Positions 55,322 through 64,000 of a stretch of 64,000 nucleotides of DNA are shown here, piece after piece (the first letter of the stretch is position 1; each line of letters opens with the position of its first letter). The notes beneath the pieces are model-generated. The model worked only from the letters and a program-made list of their open reading frames with translations, ran no database searches and was not told the DNA's origin. Source of the stretch: Gemmataceae bacterium (GTDB lineage Bacteria; Planctomycetota; Planctomycetia; Gemmatales; Gemmataceae); contig SHZY01000012.1 in the NCBI GenBank assembly GCA_009692065.1, positions 1 through 64,000 on the forward strand, in the 5' to 3' direction. The position numbers were made by a program, and so were the translations under genes.

Positions 55322-55927
55322 GTGGCCAGCACGGAGCCGACCGGAGCGATTGCTCGACTGATGGATGAGCTGGGGAACCTCCCCGGCATCGGGCCGAAGT
55401 CGGCGGAGCGGATCACGCACTTCCTGCTGGCATCCGAGACGAAGGACGTGCTCGCCTTGGCCGACGCCCTGCGAGATGTCGTGCAGAAGGTCCATCCGTG
55501 CAGGCAGTGCTGCAACCTGACGGAAGACGAGCTTTGCAACATCTGCTCGGATGGCAAGCGTGATCCAACGCTCCTGTGCGTCGTCGAGCAACCACGCGAC
55601 CTGATGTCGATCGAGCGGGCCGGCACGTATCGCGGCCTCTATCACGTGCTGCAAGGCCGGCTCGCGCCGCTGGATGGCGTCGGCCCTGAAAAGCTCACCA
55701 TTGACGCCTTGATGCATCGCGTCAACCAAGGCGGGGTGAAAGAGATCATCATGGCGACCAACCCGACTCTCGAAGGCGACGGCACCGCCCTGTATGTCTC
55801 GAATCTACTGGCGGGGACTGGCGTCAAGATCACACGGCTCGCGCGCGGCCTGCCTTCGGGATCGGTGCTGGAATTCGCGAATACGCAGATGCTGGCCGAC
55901 GCGATCGAAGGACGACGGGTGTTTTGA
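55322..55927 (+). CDS. recR: Recombination protein RecR
   Basis: Works with RecF/RecO to load RecA at gaps. The GTG at 55322 is chosen: GAGG lies 5 bases upstream and the protein is then 201 aa, the usual size; GTG 55316 is an alternative and the TTG at 55244 lies inside a palindrome. Landmarks are the HhH motif LPGIGPKSAERI, a CRQCCNLTEDELCNIC zinc finger, and the Toprim start LLCVVEQPRDLMSIERAG. Confidence 0.95.
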   Translation: MASTEPTGAIARLMDELGNLPGIGPKSAERITHFLLASETKDVLALADALRDVVQKVHPCRQCCNLTEDELCNICSDGKRDPTLLCVVEQPRDLMSIERAGTYRGLYHVLQGRLAPLDGVGPEKLTIDALMHRVNQGGVKEIIMATNPTLEGDGTALYVSNLLAGTGVKITRLARGLPSGSVLEFANTQMLADAIEGRRVF

Positions 55928-56010
55928 TTGGATTCGATTTCCTCGTTGAGCGTTCGCGCGGGACCCCCGAATACTAAGCGAAGATTGCAGGAACAGGAAG
56001 AAGGCAAACC

Positions 56011-57507
56011 ATGCAAATGAACCTCGGCACGTCGATGCGGACGGAGCTTTCGCAGGTCATTTCGCCGCGCATGATTCAGTCGATGGAGATCCTTCAACTC
56101 TCCGTGATGGCGCTTCAGGAACGGATCGAGCACGAACTCGAGGAGAACTTTGTCCTGGAAGAGCGTGAGCCCGGCAACGACGACGAAGGCTATCCCAACC
56201 AGCCCGAACTGGGCGAAGCCATCGAGGTTGCCGAGGCGCCGTCAGAGTCAGCCGTCGAAAAGCCCGACGCTGATCTGGTCATTGATGCCAAGAGCGCGCA
56301 GGAGGACTTTGAGCGATTGAACGATTGGTCGAACACCTACGACGAGGAGTCTCGCCCCTCCGCCAATCGTGTTTCCGAGGAGATGGACAAGAAGCACGAT
56401 GCCATGGCGAACATGGCCGATCGGCCGCAGTCTCTCCAGGATTACCTCAACGAGCAGCTGGCCTACGTCGATACCGAAATCGTCAACGTCGAACTGGTGC
56501 GCTACCTCATCTCGCACCTCGACGAACGCGGCTACCTGATAACGCTGCTCGAGGACATTCGCGATTCCTATGGCCATGAGGTGACGCTGCCGCAAATCGA
56601 AGAAGCGATCGAAGACTTGCAGGAACTCGAGCCGCGCGGCGTCGGCGCACGCGATTACAAGGAATGCCTGCTGCTGCAAGTGACGCGCGAAACGCCGCAC
56701 CGCGAGGTGGTTCGCGCCCTCATCGCCAATCACCTGGAGGATATCCATCATAATCGTTATCCGATCATTCAGAAAAAGACCGGCTACGACCTGAAAACGA
56801 TTCAGGAGGGCTACGAGGTGTTGCGGCATCTGAACCCACGCCCCGGGGCTGAGTTCTCCACCAGCAGTGTGCAAATTGTGCAGCCCGACATCATCATCGA
56901 AAAGAACGATCAGGGCGAATACGACATCCGGCTCGTGGATGACTGGACGCCGCAGATTTACATTAGCCGCAGCCATTTCGAGATGCTCCGCGACAAGCAC
57001 CTTTCCCCCAAGGATCGCGAGTTGATCCAGCGCAAGATTCAGTCCGCCAAGTGGCTGATCGACGCCATCGAGCAGCGCCGCTCGACCCTGAAGAAGGTGA
57101 CCAAGGCGATCATCGAGCACCAGCGTGCGTTCCTTGACAAGGGCCCTGAACACATTGAGCCGCTCAAGATGCAGCAGATTGCCGACATCGTCGGCGTCCA
57201 CGTGACCACGGTGAGCCGGGCGGTGGATGACAAGTGGGCGCAGACGCCGCGCGGTGTTTTTCCGCTCAAGCGCTTCTTCGGCGGCGGTACGCAGACTGCC
57301 AGCGGCGTCGATGTCGCCTATGAGACGATCAAGCAGCGGCTCCAGGAAATCATCAATGCCGAAGACAAGGCGAATCCTCTCTCCGACGAGGATCTAGTGA
57401 CCAAGCTGGCCGAGGCCGGCTATCCGCTCGCCCGCCGCACCGTGACGAAATACCGCAAGAACCTGGGCATCCAGTCGTCGCGCCAGCGCAAGGTGTGGAC
57501 GGAGTGA
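56011..57507 (+). CDS. rpoN: RNA polymerase sigma-54 factor
   Basis: A 498-residue RpoN. The N-terminal Gln-rich activator-interacting region is SQVISPRMIQSMEILQLSVM; an acidic stretch follows. The core-binding and DNA-binding domains are intact, with the HTH region MQQIADIVGVHVTTVSRAVD and the RpoN box ARRTVTKYR at 474-482. Requires AAA+ activators, none of which is in this window. Confidence 0.96.
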   Translation: MQMNLGTSMRTELSQVISPRMIQSMEILQLSVMALQERIEHELEENFVLEEREPGNDDEGYPNQPELGEAIEVAEAPSESAVEKPDADLVIDAKSAQEDFERLNDWSNTYDEESRPSANRVSEEMDKKHDAMANMADRPQSLQDYLNEQLAYVDTEIVNVELVRYLISHLDERGYLITLLEDIRDSYGHEVTLPQIEEAIEDLQELEPRGVGARDYKECLLLQVTRETPHREVVRALIANHLEDIHHNRYPIIQKKTGYDLKTIQEGYEVLRHLNPRPGAEFSTSSVQIVQPDIIIEKNDQGEYDIRLVDDWTPQIYISRSHFEMLRDKHLSPKDRELIQRKIQSAKWLIDAIEQRRSTLKKVTKAIIEHQRAFLDKGPEHIEPLKMQQIADIVGVHVTTVSRAVDDKWAQTPRGVFPLKRFFGGGTQTASGVDVAYETIKQRLQEIINAEDKANPLSDEDLVTKLAEAGYPLARRTVTKYRKNLGIQSSRQRKVWTE

Positions 57508-57513
57508 TCCTCG

Positions 57514-57542
57514 TTTAGCCGCGGGGCTCGCCTCGCGGCTAT
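57514..57542. repeat. Truncated family-A-like palindrome
   Basis: TTTAGCCGCGGGG and CCTCGCGGCTA form a hairpin with a small loop. Only the TTTAG start resembles family A. A further degenerate TTGAGCGTTCGCG...CTAAGCGAAG copy lies at about 55943-55983, before rpoN. Confidence 0.6.
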
Positions 57543-57565
57543 CCAGCGCCGATGGAACACCGAAC

Positions 57566-59155
57566 ATGCCCGCCAATCACCTCGACGCATTGATCGACGA
57601 ATTCCGCCGCGACGAAGCCACCCTCCGTGCCGGCGGCGGCTCGCAAGCTATCCAGCGGCAGCACGAAAAAGGGCGACTCACGGCCCGCGAGCGCATCGCC
57701 ACGCTCACCGACGATTTCTTCGAACTCGGCCTGTGGGCCGCCTGGCAGATGTACTTGGACTGGGGCGGCGCTCCTTCCGCCGGCGTTGTCACCGGCATCG
57801 GCACGGTCGCGGGTCGGCAGGTCATGCTCATCGCCAACGATGCGACCGTCAAGGCCGGCGCGTTTTTCCCTATGACCGTCAAGAAAGTGCTGCGGGCCCA
57901 GCGCATCGCCATGGACAATCGGCTGCCACTCGTCTATCTCGTCGATTCGGCCGGCGTCTTCCTGCCGCTGCAAGACGAAGTGTTTCCCGACGAGGACGAC
58001 TTCGGCCGCATCTTTCGCAACAACGCCGTCATCTCGGCCATGGGCATCCCCCAGTACGCCGCGATCCTGGGCAACTGCGTCGCCGGCGGCGGCTATCTGC
58101 CGGTGCTGTGCGACAAGCTGTTGATGACGGAAGGCAGCGGCCTCTACCTCGCGGGCCCGGCGCTCGTGAAGGCGGCAATCGGGCAAGTCGCCGACCATGA
58201 AGATCTCGGCGGCGCCAAGATGCATGCGCAGATTTCCGGCACCATCGACTTCCGTGAGAAAGACGACCCCGCGTGCCTAGATCGACTCCAGCGTTTGATC
58301 GGCATGGCGCCTGCCGAAGTTCGTCGCGTTGATTTCGATGCAAAGCCTGGCAAAAAGAGCAAGAAGATCACCGAAATCGTCACTGGCGAGCCACGCCAGG
58401 AATACGACGTGCGCGATCTTTTGCCTTTCCTGCTCGATGCCGGGCCGTTCGACGAATACAAGGCGGAGTTCGGCCCGACGCTGGTATGTGGGTACGGCTG
58501 CCTAGGGGGAGTCGCGGTCGGGATTGTTGCCAATCAGAAGGCGCGATGTAAGGCGCCGAGCGGGGAGGTGCAAATCGGCGGCGTCATCTACGTCGATGCC
58601 GCCGACAAGGCGGCACGTTTTATCATGGATTGCAATCAAAGCCGGCTGCCGCTCATTTTCCTGCAAGACGTCAACGGCTTCATGGTCGGCCGCGACTCCG
58701 AGCAGGCCGGCATCATTCGCGCGGGAGCGAAGCTGGTCAATGTCATCTCCAACAGCGTGGTGCCGAAGATCACCGTCATCCTCGGCGGCTCCTACGGCGC
58801 GGGCAATTACGCGCTGTGCGGCAAAGCGTTCGATCCGCGTTTCATCTTCGCCTGGCCCACCGCGCGCTACGCCGTCATGGGGGGCGAACAAGCCGCCGGC
58901 ACGCTGCTCGACATCACCATCAGCGCCCTGAAACGCAAGGGCCACGACGTCGATGCCGCGGAGATGGCCACGCTGCGTGCCAAGATCCAGGCGGACTACG
59001 ATGAGAAAACCGACATCCGCTACGCGGCGGCCCGGCTCTGGGTGGATGCGATCATCGAGCCAGCCCAAACTCGGGCGGCTCTATTGATGGCGTTGTCCGT
59101 CGCACTGCGGCATGACGAAGGGCGACCGTTCAAGACGGGGGTCTTGCAGACGTGA
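57566..59155 (+). CDS. Acyl-CoA carboxylase carboxyltransferase (beta) subunit
   Basis: A 529-residue carboxyltransferase of the propionyl-/methylcrotonyl-CoA carboxylase type. It has two crotonase-fold halves: the first contains [20 protein letters not shown] and [13 protein letters not shown], and the second [20 protein letters not shown] and [20 protein letters not shown]. It transfers carboxyl from biotin to an acyl-CoA, in a complex with a biotin carboxylase/carrier subunit that is not adjacent here. [12 protein letters not shown] resembles methylcrotonyl-CoA carboxylase, which would fit leucine breakdown, but the substrate is not certain. Confidence 0.88.
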   Translation: MPANHLDALIDEFRRDEATLRAGGGSQAIQRQHEKGRLTARERIATLTDDFFELGLWAAWQMYLDWGGAPSAGVVTGIGTVAGRQVMLIANDATVKAGAFFPMTVKKVLRAQRIAMDNRLPLVYLVDSAGVFLPLQDEVFPDEDDFGRIFRNNAVISAMGIPQYAAILGNCVAGGGYLPVLCDKLLMTEGSGLYLAGPALVKAAIGQVADHEDLGGAKMHAQISGTIDFREKDDPACLDRLQRLIGMAPAEVRRVDFDAKPGKKSKKITEIVTGEPRQEYDVRDLLPFLLDAGPFDEYKAEFGPTLVCGYGCLGGVAVGIVANQKARCKAPSGEVQIGGVIYVDAADKAARFIMDCNQSRLPLIFLQDVNGFMVGRDSEQAGIIRAGAKLVNVISNSVVPKITVILGGSYGAGNYALCGKAFDPRFIFAWPTARYAVMGGEQAAGTLLDITISALKRKGHDVDAAEMATLRAKIQADYDEKTDIRYAAARLWVDAIIEPAQTRAALLMALSVALRHDEGRPFKTGVLQT

Positions 59156-59286
59156 CGAACGGTGCAGGGTCCCGCTTTTCTCGTTATGCGTTTGCTGGCG
59201 CGATCGGAACGTGTTACACTTCCCCAAGATTGAATCCATTCTCTGAGCTACGTCATTATCTCTACGCTTCCAGAGGAGCACTCCCC

Positions 59287-60160
59287 ATGGACACAGTCAG
59301 GCAGCCGCGGCGAGGCTTCACGCTGATCGAATTGCTGGTGGTCATCGCCATCATCGCGATTTTGATCGCACTCCTCGTGCCCGCGGTGCAGAAAGTGCGC
59401 GAGGCAGCAAACCGTGCCCAATGCAGCAACAATCTCAAGCAGATCGGCGTCGCCTCTCATAATTTCCACGACTCCTATGGATACCTGCCACGCGGCGGGG
59501 ACAACGGCCCCAGCATCAACTGCTGCTCCCCCGACCCCGGGCGAGTCGATATCTACAACTGGCAATATCACATCCTGCCGTTTGTGGAACAAAAACCTCT
59601 GCATGTGCTGGGTCAAACCAACCGAGGCGCACTCGACGGCACGCCCGTGCCGATTTACTATTGTCCGTCGCGGCGCGAGGCAGTACCAGGGAGTAGCGAA
59701 GTGCGATTACGCGGGCAACGCCGGCACGAATTCGAACAACGGCGTCGTCGTGCAACCCTTTGCCTTCGGCACATCCAAACTTCACTCCATCCGCATCGCC
59801 CACCTCACGGACGGCACTTCGACCACGGCCATGGTCGCCGAGTCGCGTGTGCATCGCGGCTACCTCGAGGACGGCAATGCCACGGGACAGTGCTGCTCGG
59901 ATAACGAAAGCGCCTACACGAACGGCTGGGCGGACGACACCGATCGGCGTGGCTCGGTGCCGCCGGCGCCCGACATCTTCGATCGCAACATCCCGGGTAG
60001 CACGACCGACGGTATGTTTGGCTCCTCCCACGGCGCCGGCTTGAACGTCTGCATGGGTGATGGCTCCGTCCGTTTCATCAACTTTTCGATTAACGCCACG
60101 ACCTGGAGAAACTTGTGCATACGCGATGACGGCAACGTTGTGAACCTGAGCAACAATTAG
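59287..60160 (+). pseudogene. DUF1559 pilin-like protein, disrupted by one frameshift
   Basis: The first frame, starting at 59287, gives [20 protein letters not shown], a type-IV-pilin-like prepilin signal and helix, then the DUF1559 start ([20 protein letters not shown]) up to YYCPSRRE near 59680. The rest of the domain ([17 protein letters not shown], then FGSSHGAGLNVCMGDGSVRF at the C-terminus) continues in the +1 frame to 60160. Removing one base near 59680 restores the whole 290-residue protein. A sequencing error, a real pseudogene or programmed frameshifting are all possible; no slippery run is evident. Confidence 0.85.
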
Positions 60161-60236
60161 CCAGGGGCCAGGAGTCAGGGATCAGGAGTCAAAGATTTCG
60201 GCACGAACGCCTGATTCCTGACCCCTCACCCCTAGG
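60161..60236. repeat. Palindromic element of CAGGAGTC type
   Basis: Starts at the base after the DUF1559 stop codon: CCAGGGGCCAGGAGTCAGGG, then ATCAGGAGTC, and the complement CTGATTCCTGACCCCTCACC. Related to the repeat at 35099. Confidence 0.85.
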
Positions 60237-60250
60237 ACGGAGTAATTTCC

Positions 60251-60697
60251 ATGCAGGGTCCTTGCACCGTGATGTTTGGAAGGCTTCTGACGGCATACTG
60301 CCTGTCACTTGCCGGGCTTGTTGCTCTGGCCGGATGCAGCGGATCGGGCGGGAAGGTCACGGGGTTTGTGACGTTCGACAACAAGCCTGTGGACCGCGCC
60401 GATGTGGTTTTCGAGCTGCTTGACGACCAAGATGAACGCTATTTCGGCGCCAGCAACGAAGCGGGCGAGTATCTCCTGGACTATCGAGCCAAGGCGGGCA
60501 TGCCCGTGGGACGCTATCGGGCCCTGGTCACTCGCTACACCCTCCCAGGCGGCAAGCCCTTGCCGCCTGGCGAGCAAGGCGCGGTGATGAAGCACACCGA
60601 TGAGGCCGTGCGGCAGTCCTACTCGTTCGAAGTGGATATCAACGCAGGCGCCAACAAGGCGGATTTCGAGCTTACCCGTGGCAAGAAGACCAGCTAG
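60251..60697 (+). CDS. Small lipoprotein of the type found after DUF1559 genes
   Basis: A 148-residue protein. An N-terminal lipoprotein signal with lipobox ALAGC ends at Cys28, and Met8 (60272) is an alternative start. The mature part KVTGFVTFDNKPVDRADVVF is a beta-sandwich resembling carboxypeptidase-regulatory-like domains. Such proteins commonly follow pilin-like DUF1559 genes in planctomycetes. No function is known. Confidence 0.78.
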   Translation: MQGPCTVMFGRLLTAYCLSLAGLVALAGCSGSGGKVTGFVTFDNKPVDRADVVFELLDDQDERYFGASNEAGEYLLDYRAKAGMPVGRYRALVTRYTLPGGKPLPPGEQGAVMKHTDEAVRQSYSFEVDINAGANKADFELTRGKKTS

Positions 60698-60812
60698 CTC
60701 CAGGTGTGCTCGCCGCGGTTCTTTGCAATTTCGACATTTCCCGATACCTCCGCTTCCATAAAGTGTTCCTTACCATGCCAGCGAACGACTGTGAGCCGCG
60801 CGGAGGTGCACC

Positions 60813-63704
60813 TTGCTTGCCTATTTCTCGTTGAGCCTCTTCGTCAGCGCGGCGCTCTTGTTCCTCGTCCAGCCGATGATCGGCAAAATGATCCTGCCCC
60901 AGCTCGGCGGCACCCCCGCCGTCTGGAACACCTGCATGGTCTTCTTCCAGGGCGTTCTCCTGGTCGGCTACGGCTACACGCATCTCTTGACGACGACGCA
61001 ACCGGCCCGGCGGCAAGTGCTGATCCAGGGCATCTTGCTCTTCGTACCCTTCGTGGTGCTGCCATTCTCGGTCGGCGACTGGGAGCCGCCGTCGGATTCG
61101 AACCCGGTCTTCGCGCTCCTGGGCAAGCTGCTCCTCATGGTCGGGTTGCCGTTCTTTTTGGTCTCGACGACCGCGCCGCTCTTGCAAAAATGGTTCTTCC
61201 ACACAGGCCATCCAGCGGCTAAGGATCCGTATTTCCTGTACGGCGCCAGCAACTTCGGCAGCATGTTGGGCCTGGCGATCTACCCGACTGTGATCGAACC
61301 GTGGCTGCAGGTGACGCCAGCGGCGGGCGCATCGACCTGGCAGACGCAGGTGCACCTGTGGACATTCCTCTACGCGCTCTTCGTCGCCCTCGTCGTCGGC
61401 TGCGCCGTGATCGTGTGGCAAGCGCTGGCCGGTAAGTGGGCGAGCGACACGTCGCCCCCGGCGCCTCTCCCAGGGGGAGAGGGGAGTGAAACGTCGGCCC
61501 CGGAGCCCAAGCCGGCGCCGGCAGCCGCCCAAGCGACTGCGGTGACCGCAGCCGCGCCGAAACGACGCGGCGTGAGGATCGATACCGGCGCCGCCGCGAA
61601 ACCTCCTCCTCCTACGGCACAACCCTCAGTGTCGTTGGGCGCGCCCAACGACAACCTCACGCTAATGCGCCGCCTGCGCTGGATCGGACTTGCGGCGGCC
61701 CCATCCAGCCTCATGCTCGGCGCGACCACCTACCTGACCACCGACATTGCCGCGGTCGCATTCTTCTGGATCATCCCGCTGACGCTCTACCTCTTGACGT
61801 TCATCTTTGTCTTCGCCAAATGGCCCTGGGTATGGACCGGCACGCCGCATACCACGGTCATGTTCATTCAGCCGTGTCTGTTGTTGTTTCTAGTTTTGAA
61901 AATGGTAGGCAACTTGTCGCTGCCAGGCGACTTTAGCCGCTGGGACACGGTCATCACGTTCGTCCTGCATCTGGCTGCATTTTTCAGTACGACGCTGATG
62001 TGCCATGGCGAACTGGCCAAGGATCGGCCCAGCACGAAGTACCTCACGGAATTCTACTTCTGGATGTCGCTGGGCGGCGTGCTCGGCGGGCTCTTCAACG
62101 CCTTGTTTGCCCCGATCGCGTTCCAGAATGGGCTGTGGGAATACTCGATCGCGATGGCGTTTGCCTGCGTGCTCCGCTCGAACCTCGTCGATCAGGACAA
62201 GACGCTGATCCCCAACGATTCGACGGCCGAGCGCGCGACGCGCACCGGTTACACCATGGATTACAGCATTCCGGTCGCGATGGGCCTTGTCTGCTATCTG
62301 ATGTTCTACCTCGGCGACTACTATCCGAGCTCTATCCTGGGCCTGAAGAAGTCGTATCCGCTCGCCGCCATGGTGATTCTGACGCTAGCACTGTCACTGC
62401 GGCCGGTGCGATTCGGGCTGGCGGTCGCCGCGCTCTTCCTGGCCTCCGGCATCTATGAACATGTTTATTCGGCCTATGTCTACGAGGGCCGCGGCTTCTA
62501 TGGCCTGGTGCGAGTCCGGCTGGATCCCGAAGGCTGGCGCGGCATGCCCAAGCAAAACGAAGACGAGCTGATTCCCTACGAATGGAAGGTCTACCGCACG
62601 CTGATCCACGGCGGCATCAACCATGGCCGGCAAGTCGTCCGCTACAAGTACATGAGTGACCGCGGCGTCGAAACCGATGAAACGCCGGAGATGAACCTGC
62701 GCAAACGCCGCGAGCCGATCACCTATTTCCACGAGCGCAACGGCATCGCGGAGATCTTCTACAAGCTGACCTGGCCGAAAGCTCAGCCGGTGTCGGCGTC
62801 GGGCATCAACATGTGCGGCCGGTCGGATGCGAGGCTGCCGGCAGCGATGTTTGGACTGGCGTTCGGCGAGTCGGCGCCCTGGGCAATGCTGGCGAACACG
62901 CAATCGGAGCCGCCGTTTGCCGTCATGGGCCTGGGCACCGGCATCCTGGCGTCCTATGCGAAACCCTATCAGCGCGTTGATATTTACGAGATCGATCCGT
63001 TGGTCAAGCACCTGTCGATCCCGGCCGGCTATCGGCCGCCGTGGGATCCGAAGCGAGATCCGAACGCAGAGATTCCCGAGCCGACGTTCTACTTCGTACA
63101 GGATGCGATGGAACGCCACGCCAACGTGGATGTCAAACTCGGCGATGGCCGACTGGTCATGAAACGCGAGGCGCCGCAGAAGTACTACCACGTCATCGTG
63201 CTGGACGCTTTCAGCTCCGATGCCATCCCGGTTCATCTGCTAACTGCCGATGCCGTCAAGCTGTATCTCGACAAGCTCGCCGACGGCGGCATCCTGATCT
63301 TCAACACCACGAATCGCTACGTCCGTATCGAGGGCGTGTTGGCCGCGATCGCTCGGGACCTCGATCTCGATTGTTTGCATTGCCCCGATTGGGGCTACAA
63401 CACCGAGCGTTTCCCCGACAGCACCGACCATCCCGATCGCTACTCCGCCGACTGGATCATCCTGCAGCGCAAGGTCAACAAGGACACCTATGTAGACGGC
63501 GGAGCCCCGATCCGCGAACGTCTCGAAAAGAGCCGCAAACGCCTCGACTGGAAGGGCCGCATCATGGTCAATTCCCAGGCCAAGGAAATGATCGAGGAGC
63601 GCTGGCAGGACGTGGCCCCGCTCGACGGCCCAGCCTGGACTGACGGCTACTCGAACCTGCTCAATCCCAAGGTCATGCCCTGGATCATGCCGTGGCGGCG
63701 GTAG
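60813..63704 (+). CDS. Membrane-anchored spermidine-synthase-like protein
   Basis: A 963-residue protein starting at TTG with CGGAGGTG upstream. Residues 1-200 and 290-570 carry membrane segments (LVQPMIGKMILPQLGGTPAV near the N-terminus is typical of this fused family), separated by a Pro/Ala-rich cytoplasmic or periplasmic loop. Residues 680-880 form a spermidine-synthase-like methyltransferase fold: AVMGLGTGILASYAKP (SAM-type GxGxG), DIYEIDPLV, and VIVLDAFSSDAIPVHLLTAD. Whether it makes polyamines or methylates something else is unknown. A palindromic insertion lies in the loop at 61464. Confidence 0.85.
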   Translation: MLAYFSLSLFVSAALLFLVQPMIGKMILPQLGGTPAVWNTCMVFFQGVLLVGYGYTHLLTTTQPARRQVLIQGILLFVPFVVLPFSVGDWEPPSDSNPVFALLGKLLLMVGLPFFLVSTTAPLLQKWFFHTGHPAAKDPYFLYGASNFGSMLGLAIYPTVIEPWLQVTPAAGASTWQTQVHLWTFLYALFVALVVGCAVIVWQALAGKWASDTSPPAPLPGGEGSETSAPEPKPAPAAAQATAVTAAAPKRRGVRIDTGAAAKPPPPTAQPSVSLGAPNDNLTLMRRLRWIGLAAAPSSLMLGATTYLTTDIAAVAFFWIIPLTLYLLTFIFVFAKWPWVWTGTPHTTVMFIQPCLLLFLVLKMVGNLSLPGDFSRWDTVITFVLHLAAFFSTTLMCHGELAKDRPSTKYLTEFYFWMSLGGVLGGLFNALFAPIAFQNGLWEYSIAMAFACVLRSNLVDQDKTLIPNDSTAERATRTGYTMDYSIPVAMGLVCYLMFYLGDYYPSSILGLKKSYPLAAMVILTLALSLRPVRFGLAVAALFLASGIYEHVYSAYVYEGRGFYGLVRVRLDPEGWRGMPKQNEDELIPYEWKVYRTLIHGGINHGRQVVRYKYMSDRGVETDETPEMNLRKRREPITYFHERNGIAEIFYKLTWPKAQPVSASGINMCGRSDARLPAAMFGLAFGESAPWAMLANTQSEPPFAVMGLGTGILASYAKPYQRVDIYEIDPLVKHLSIPAGYRPPWDPKRDPNAEIPEPTFYFVQDAMERHANVDVKLGDGRLVMKREAPQKYYHVIVLDAFSSDAIPVHLLTADAVKLYLDKLADGGILIFNTTNRYVRIEGVLAAIARDLDLDCLHCPDWGYNTERFPDSTDHPDRYSADWIILQRKVNKDTYVDGGAPIRERLEKSRKRLDWKGRIMVNSQAKEMIEERWQDVAPLDGPAWTDGYSNLLNPKVMPWIMPWRR
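61464..61482. repeat. Short palindrome inside the spermidine-synthase-like gene
   Basis: CCTCTCCCAGGGGGAGAGG, a 19-nt hairpin in frame, encoding part of SPPAPLPGGEGSETSAPEPK in the non-conserved loop between two membrane blocks. The CTCTCCCxGGGGAGAG core is a familiar repeat type, but no second copy was found in this window. Confidence 0.7.
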
Positions 63705-64000
63705 GTTCCTGTCCCCGTGGAGGCTTTGCAGCTTGATTTCTGTGCAAGTTTCTGTGCAATCTGCCGACCCCCCCCCTTACGCGTTGGACGAATATGTAAC
63801 ATCAACGGAGGCAAGAAATTATGGCACACACGTGAAATGCCATGGACTGCACAGGAACTAGATTGGAGCACAACTGTCCCGTTAAAAGTCGAATAGCGAC
63901 AACTGGTTATGTCGAGGCCCTTCCGGATCCGGGTCGATTCTACCCGATAATGCCGAAAAAAGCGGGGTTTTCTCGAAAAGGTTGAGGCTCAATATTTGCA
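63705..64000. other. No gene recognised; window end
   Basis: A 296-nt stretch after the last gene. It has a run of nine C residues near 63768-63776 and a direct repeat TTTCTGTGCAA (63738-63760). A 74-codon frame exists on the minus strand but overlaps the preceding gene and shows no domain. No tRNA or terminator was identified with certainty. Confidence 0.4.

Noticed and set aside
63705-64000. tRNA or tmRNA gene, or integrase end, near the window edge
   Set aside because: No complete cloverleaf, CCA end or recombinase motif could be traced.

Overview
The window is high-GC DNA from a planctomycete, most likely of the Gemmata group. The evidence is a tandem DUF1800/DUF1501 pair, a pilin-like DUF1559 protein followed by a small lipoprotein, Hanks-type kinases, many secreted proteins of unknown function, a double-length UvrA as in the Chlamydia/Planctomycetes superphylum, and a separate lipoate ligase beside a two-subunit glycine decarboxylase. 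The assignment is an inference from gene content; no rRNA gene is present.

Layout. 1-6.6 kb: RNA 3'-phosphate cyclase, a lipoprotein, an SDR oxidoreductase, a transglutaminase-like protein, a probable deiodinase-family selenoprotein and a Cys-rich secreted protein. 6.6-16.6 kb, all on the minus strand: gap, pgk, accD, a kinase, a small secreted protein, gcvT, gcvH, gcvPA, gcvPB and lipoate ligase, closed by a terminator. 16.7-27.3 kb: malate dehydrogenase, secreted proteins, a nitrate-transporter remnant, DUF1800/DUF1501 and three tandem paralogues. 27.5-39.3 kb, minus strand: a His-rich permease fusion, a metal ABC permease, an aminotransferase, a Gfo/Idh oxidoreductase, a kinase, a PPC-repeat protein, accA, and an ECF sigma with its anti-sigma. 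39.6-51.2 kb: a 2345-residue UvrA, DUF4198 plus CbiM, MutS2 and a membrane protein. 51.4-64 kb: two cyclophilins, SRP RNA, dnaX-ybaB-recR, rpoN, an acyl-CoA carboxyltransferase, DUF1559 and a membrane spermidine-synthase-like protein.

Four things stand out. (1) The deiodinase-like gene has an in-frame UGA exactly where this family carries Sec or Cys, followed at the right distance by a bacterial-SECIS-like hairpin. (2) dnaX contains an 11-A run where slippage in either direction leads almost at once to a stop, which predicts a gamma-like short form of 422-426 residues. (3) More than 25 short palindromic elements of several unrelated sequence families occupy intergenic spaces. Five are inserted in frame in uvrA and one in mutS2, and several supply the stop codon of a neighbouring gene. 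(4) The UvrA carries an extra C-terminal region of about 310 residues that looks internally duplicated.

Repeat coordinates were read by eye and may be off by one or two bases.
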